A stretch of 6,264 nt of DNA from assembly GCA_902773265.1 (NCBI GenBank), contig CACYDZ010000147.1, forward strand, positions 1-6,264, written 5' to 3'. This DNA is from an uncultured Ruminococcus sp. Lineage in GTDB: Bacteria; Bacillota; Clostridia; Oscillospirales; Acutalibacteraceae. Each line of letters begins with the position of its first letter. Within the stretch, counting starts at the first letter, position 1. Below are positions 6,107-6,264 of the stretch, piece after piece. Both the position numbers and the translations under genes were made by a program. Below the pieces are notes generated by a model. It was not told where the DNA came from. It did no database searches and worked only from the letters and a program-made list of their open reading frames with translations.

Positions 6107-6164
6107 CTGTCAGGAAGTTTCTCCCTGATAAAGCTTACTTCGTTCGGTCTGGTCATCGAAAGTA
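6107..6164. other. Two imperfect inverted repeats upstream of spoIIP
   Basis: TGTCAGG (6108-6114) pairs with CCTGATA (6124-6130) across a 9-base loop with one G-T pair. TACTTCG (6136-6142) pairs with CGAAAGTA (6157-6164) with one bulged A. Neither has a T tract, so neither is a clear terminator. No gene is visible here. Confidence 0.35.
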
Positions 6165-6177
6165 TGGCGGTGACAAT

Positions 6178-6264
6178 GAAAAGTTTTTGTCCACTTTTTT
6201 CAAAAAGTGGCGGATTCCAAAGGCGGAGCCTTTGGGCAGGATTTTAAAGGGCGGCAGCCCTTTA
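6178..6264. repeat. Three-hairpin interspersed repeat element, running off the window
   Basis: After a GAAAAGTTTTTGT lead there are three tandem hairpins: CCACTTTTT/AAAAAGTGG (6191-6210, 9-bp stem, central TC), CCAAAGGC/GCCTTTGG with loop GGA (6217-6235, perfect 8-bp stem) and TAAAGGGC/GCCCTTTA with loop GGCA (6245-6264, perfect 8-bp stem). The last two are joined by the GCAGGATTT spacer also found at the left edge (48-58). The G+C of the stems is far above the surroundings. The pattern resembles short intergenic palindromic elements scattered in gut Ruminococcus-type genomes; that comparison is from memory. The element may continue past 6264. Confidence 0.7.

Noticed and set aside
6061..6115. 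CTGACA with TATAAA upstream of spoIIP as a sigma-A promoter
   Set aside because: The spacer is 19 bases, too long, and the sigma-E-like pair has better spacing and biological sense.
6178..6264. Short open frame starting at the ATG in 6177-6179 through the three hairpins
   Set aside because: It has no ribosome binding site and runs through palindromes to an early stop; typical of spurious calls on this repeat type.

Overview
The window carries five complete protein genes in two convergent groups and no RNA genes or CRISPR array. Base composition is A+T-rich, ribosome binding sites are strong AGGAG types, a spoIIP gene is present, and one protein is a Thr/Glu/Pro-rich surface protein. Together these point to an endospore-lineage Gram-positive of the Clostridia. 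The hairpin repeats at the edges and the T/E-rich protein suggest a gut Ruminococcus-like member of the Oscillospiraceae, but the genus is inference.

Left, plus strand (about 117 to 4004): a sigma-A-type promoter with an extended -10 precedes three closely spaced genes. They encode a CvpA-family membrane protein, a CDP-alcohol phosphatidyltransferase (phosphatidylglycerophosphate synthase or CMP-forming cardiolipin synthase) and a ClpE-type double AAA+ unfoldase with an N-terminal zinc ribbon and a ClpP-docking LGF tripeptide. Gaps of 21 and 37 bases with no terminator between genes indicate one operon that joins envelope or lipid synthesis with regulated proteolysis. No CtsR or CIRCE operator was found.

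Middle (4005 to 4197): a convergent intergenic region with a strong hairpin that has T-rich flanks on both strands and can stop transcription from either side.

Right, minus strand (4198 to about 6090): spoIIP encodes the engulfment amidase/endopeptidase. Its start is best placed at 6023, and a sigma-E-like promoter lies upstream. It is followed downstream by a small gene for a secreted, single-pass, T/E/P-rich protein that has its own sigma-A-like promoter.

Edges: an imperfect 29-base direct repeat (26 of 29 bases identical) sits at 48-76 and 6236-6264. It is part of a hairpin-spacer-hairpin interspersed element; the right copy is better preserved, with three tandem perfect or near-perfect hairpins. 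I see no clearly new multi-gene system. The observations most worth following are the operon pairing of a lipid enzyme with a ClpE-type unfoldase, the uncertain substrate of the lipid enzyme, the charge-segregated ClpE linker, the candidate sigma-E promoter and the hairpin element.
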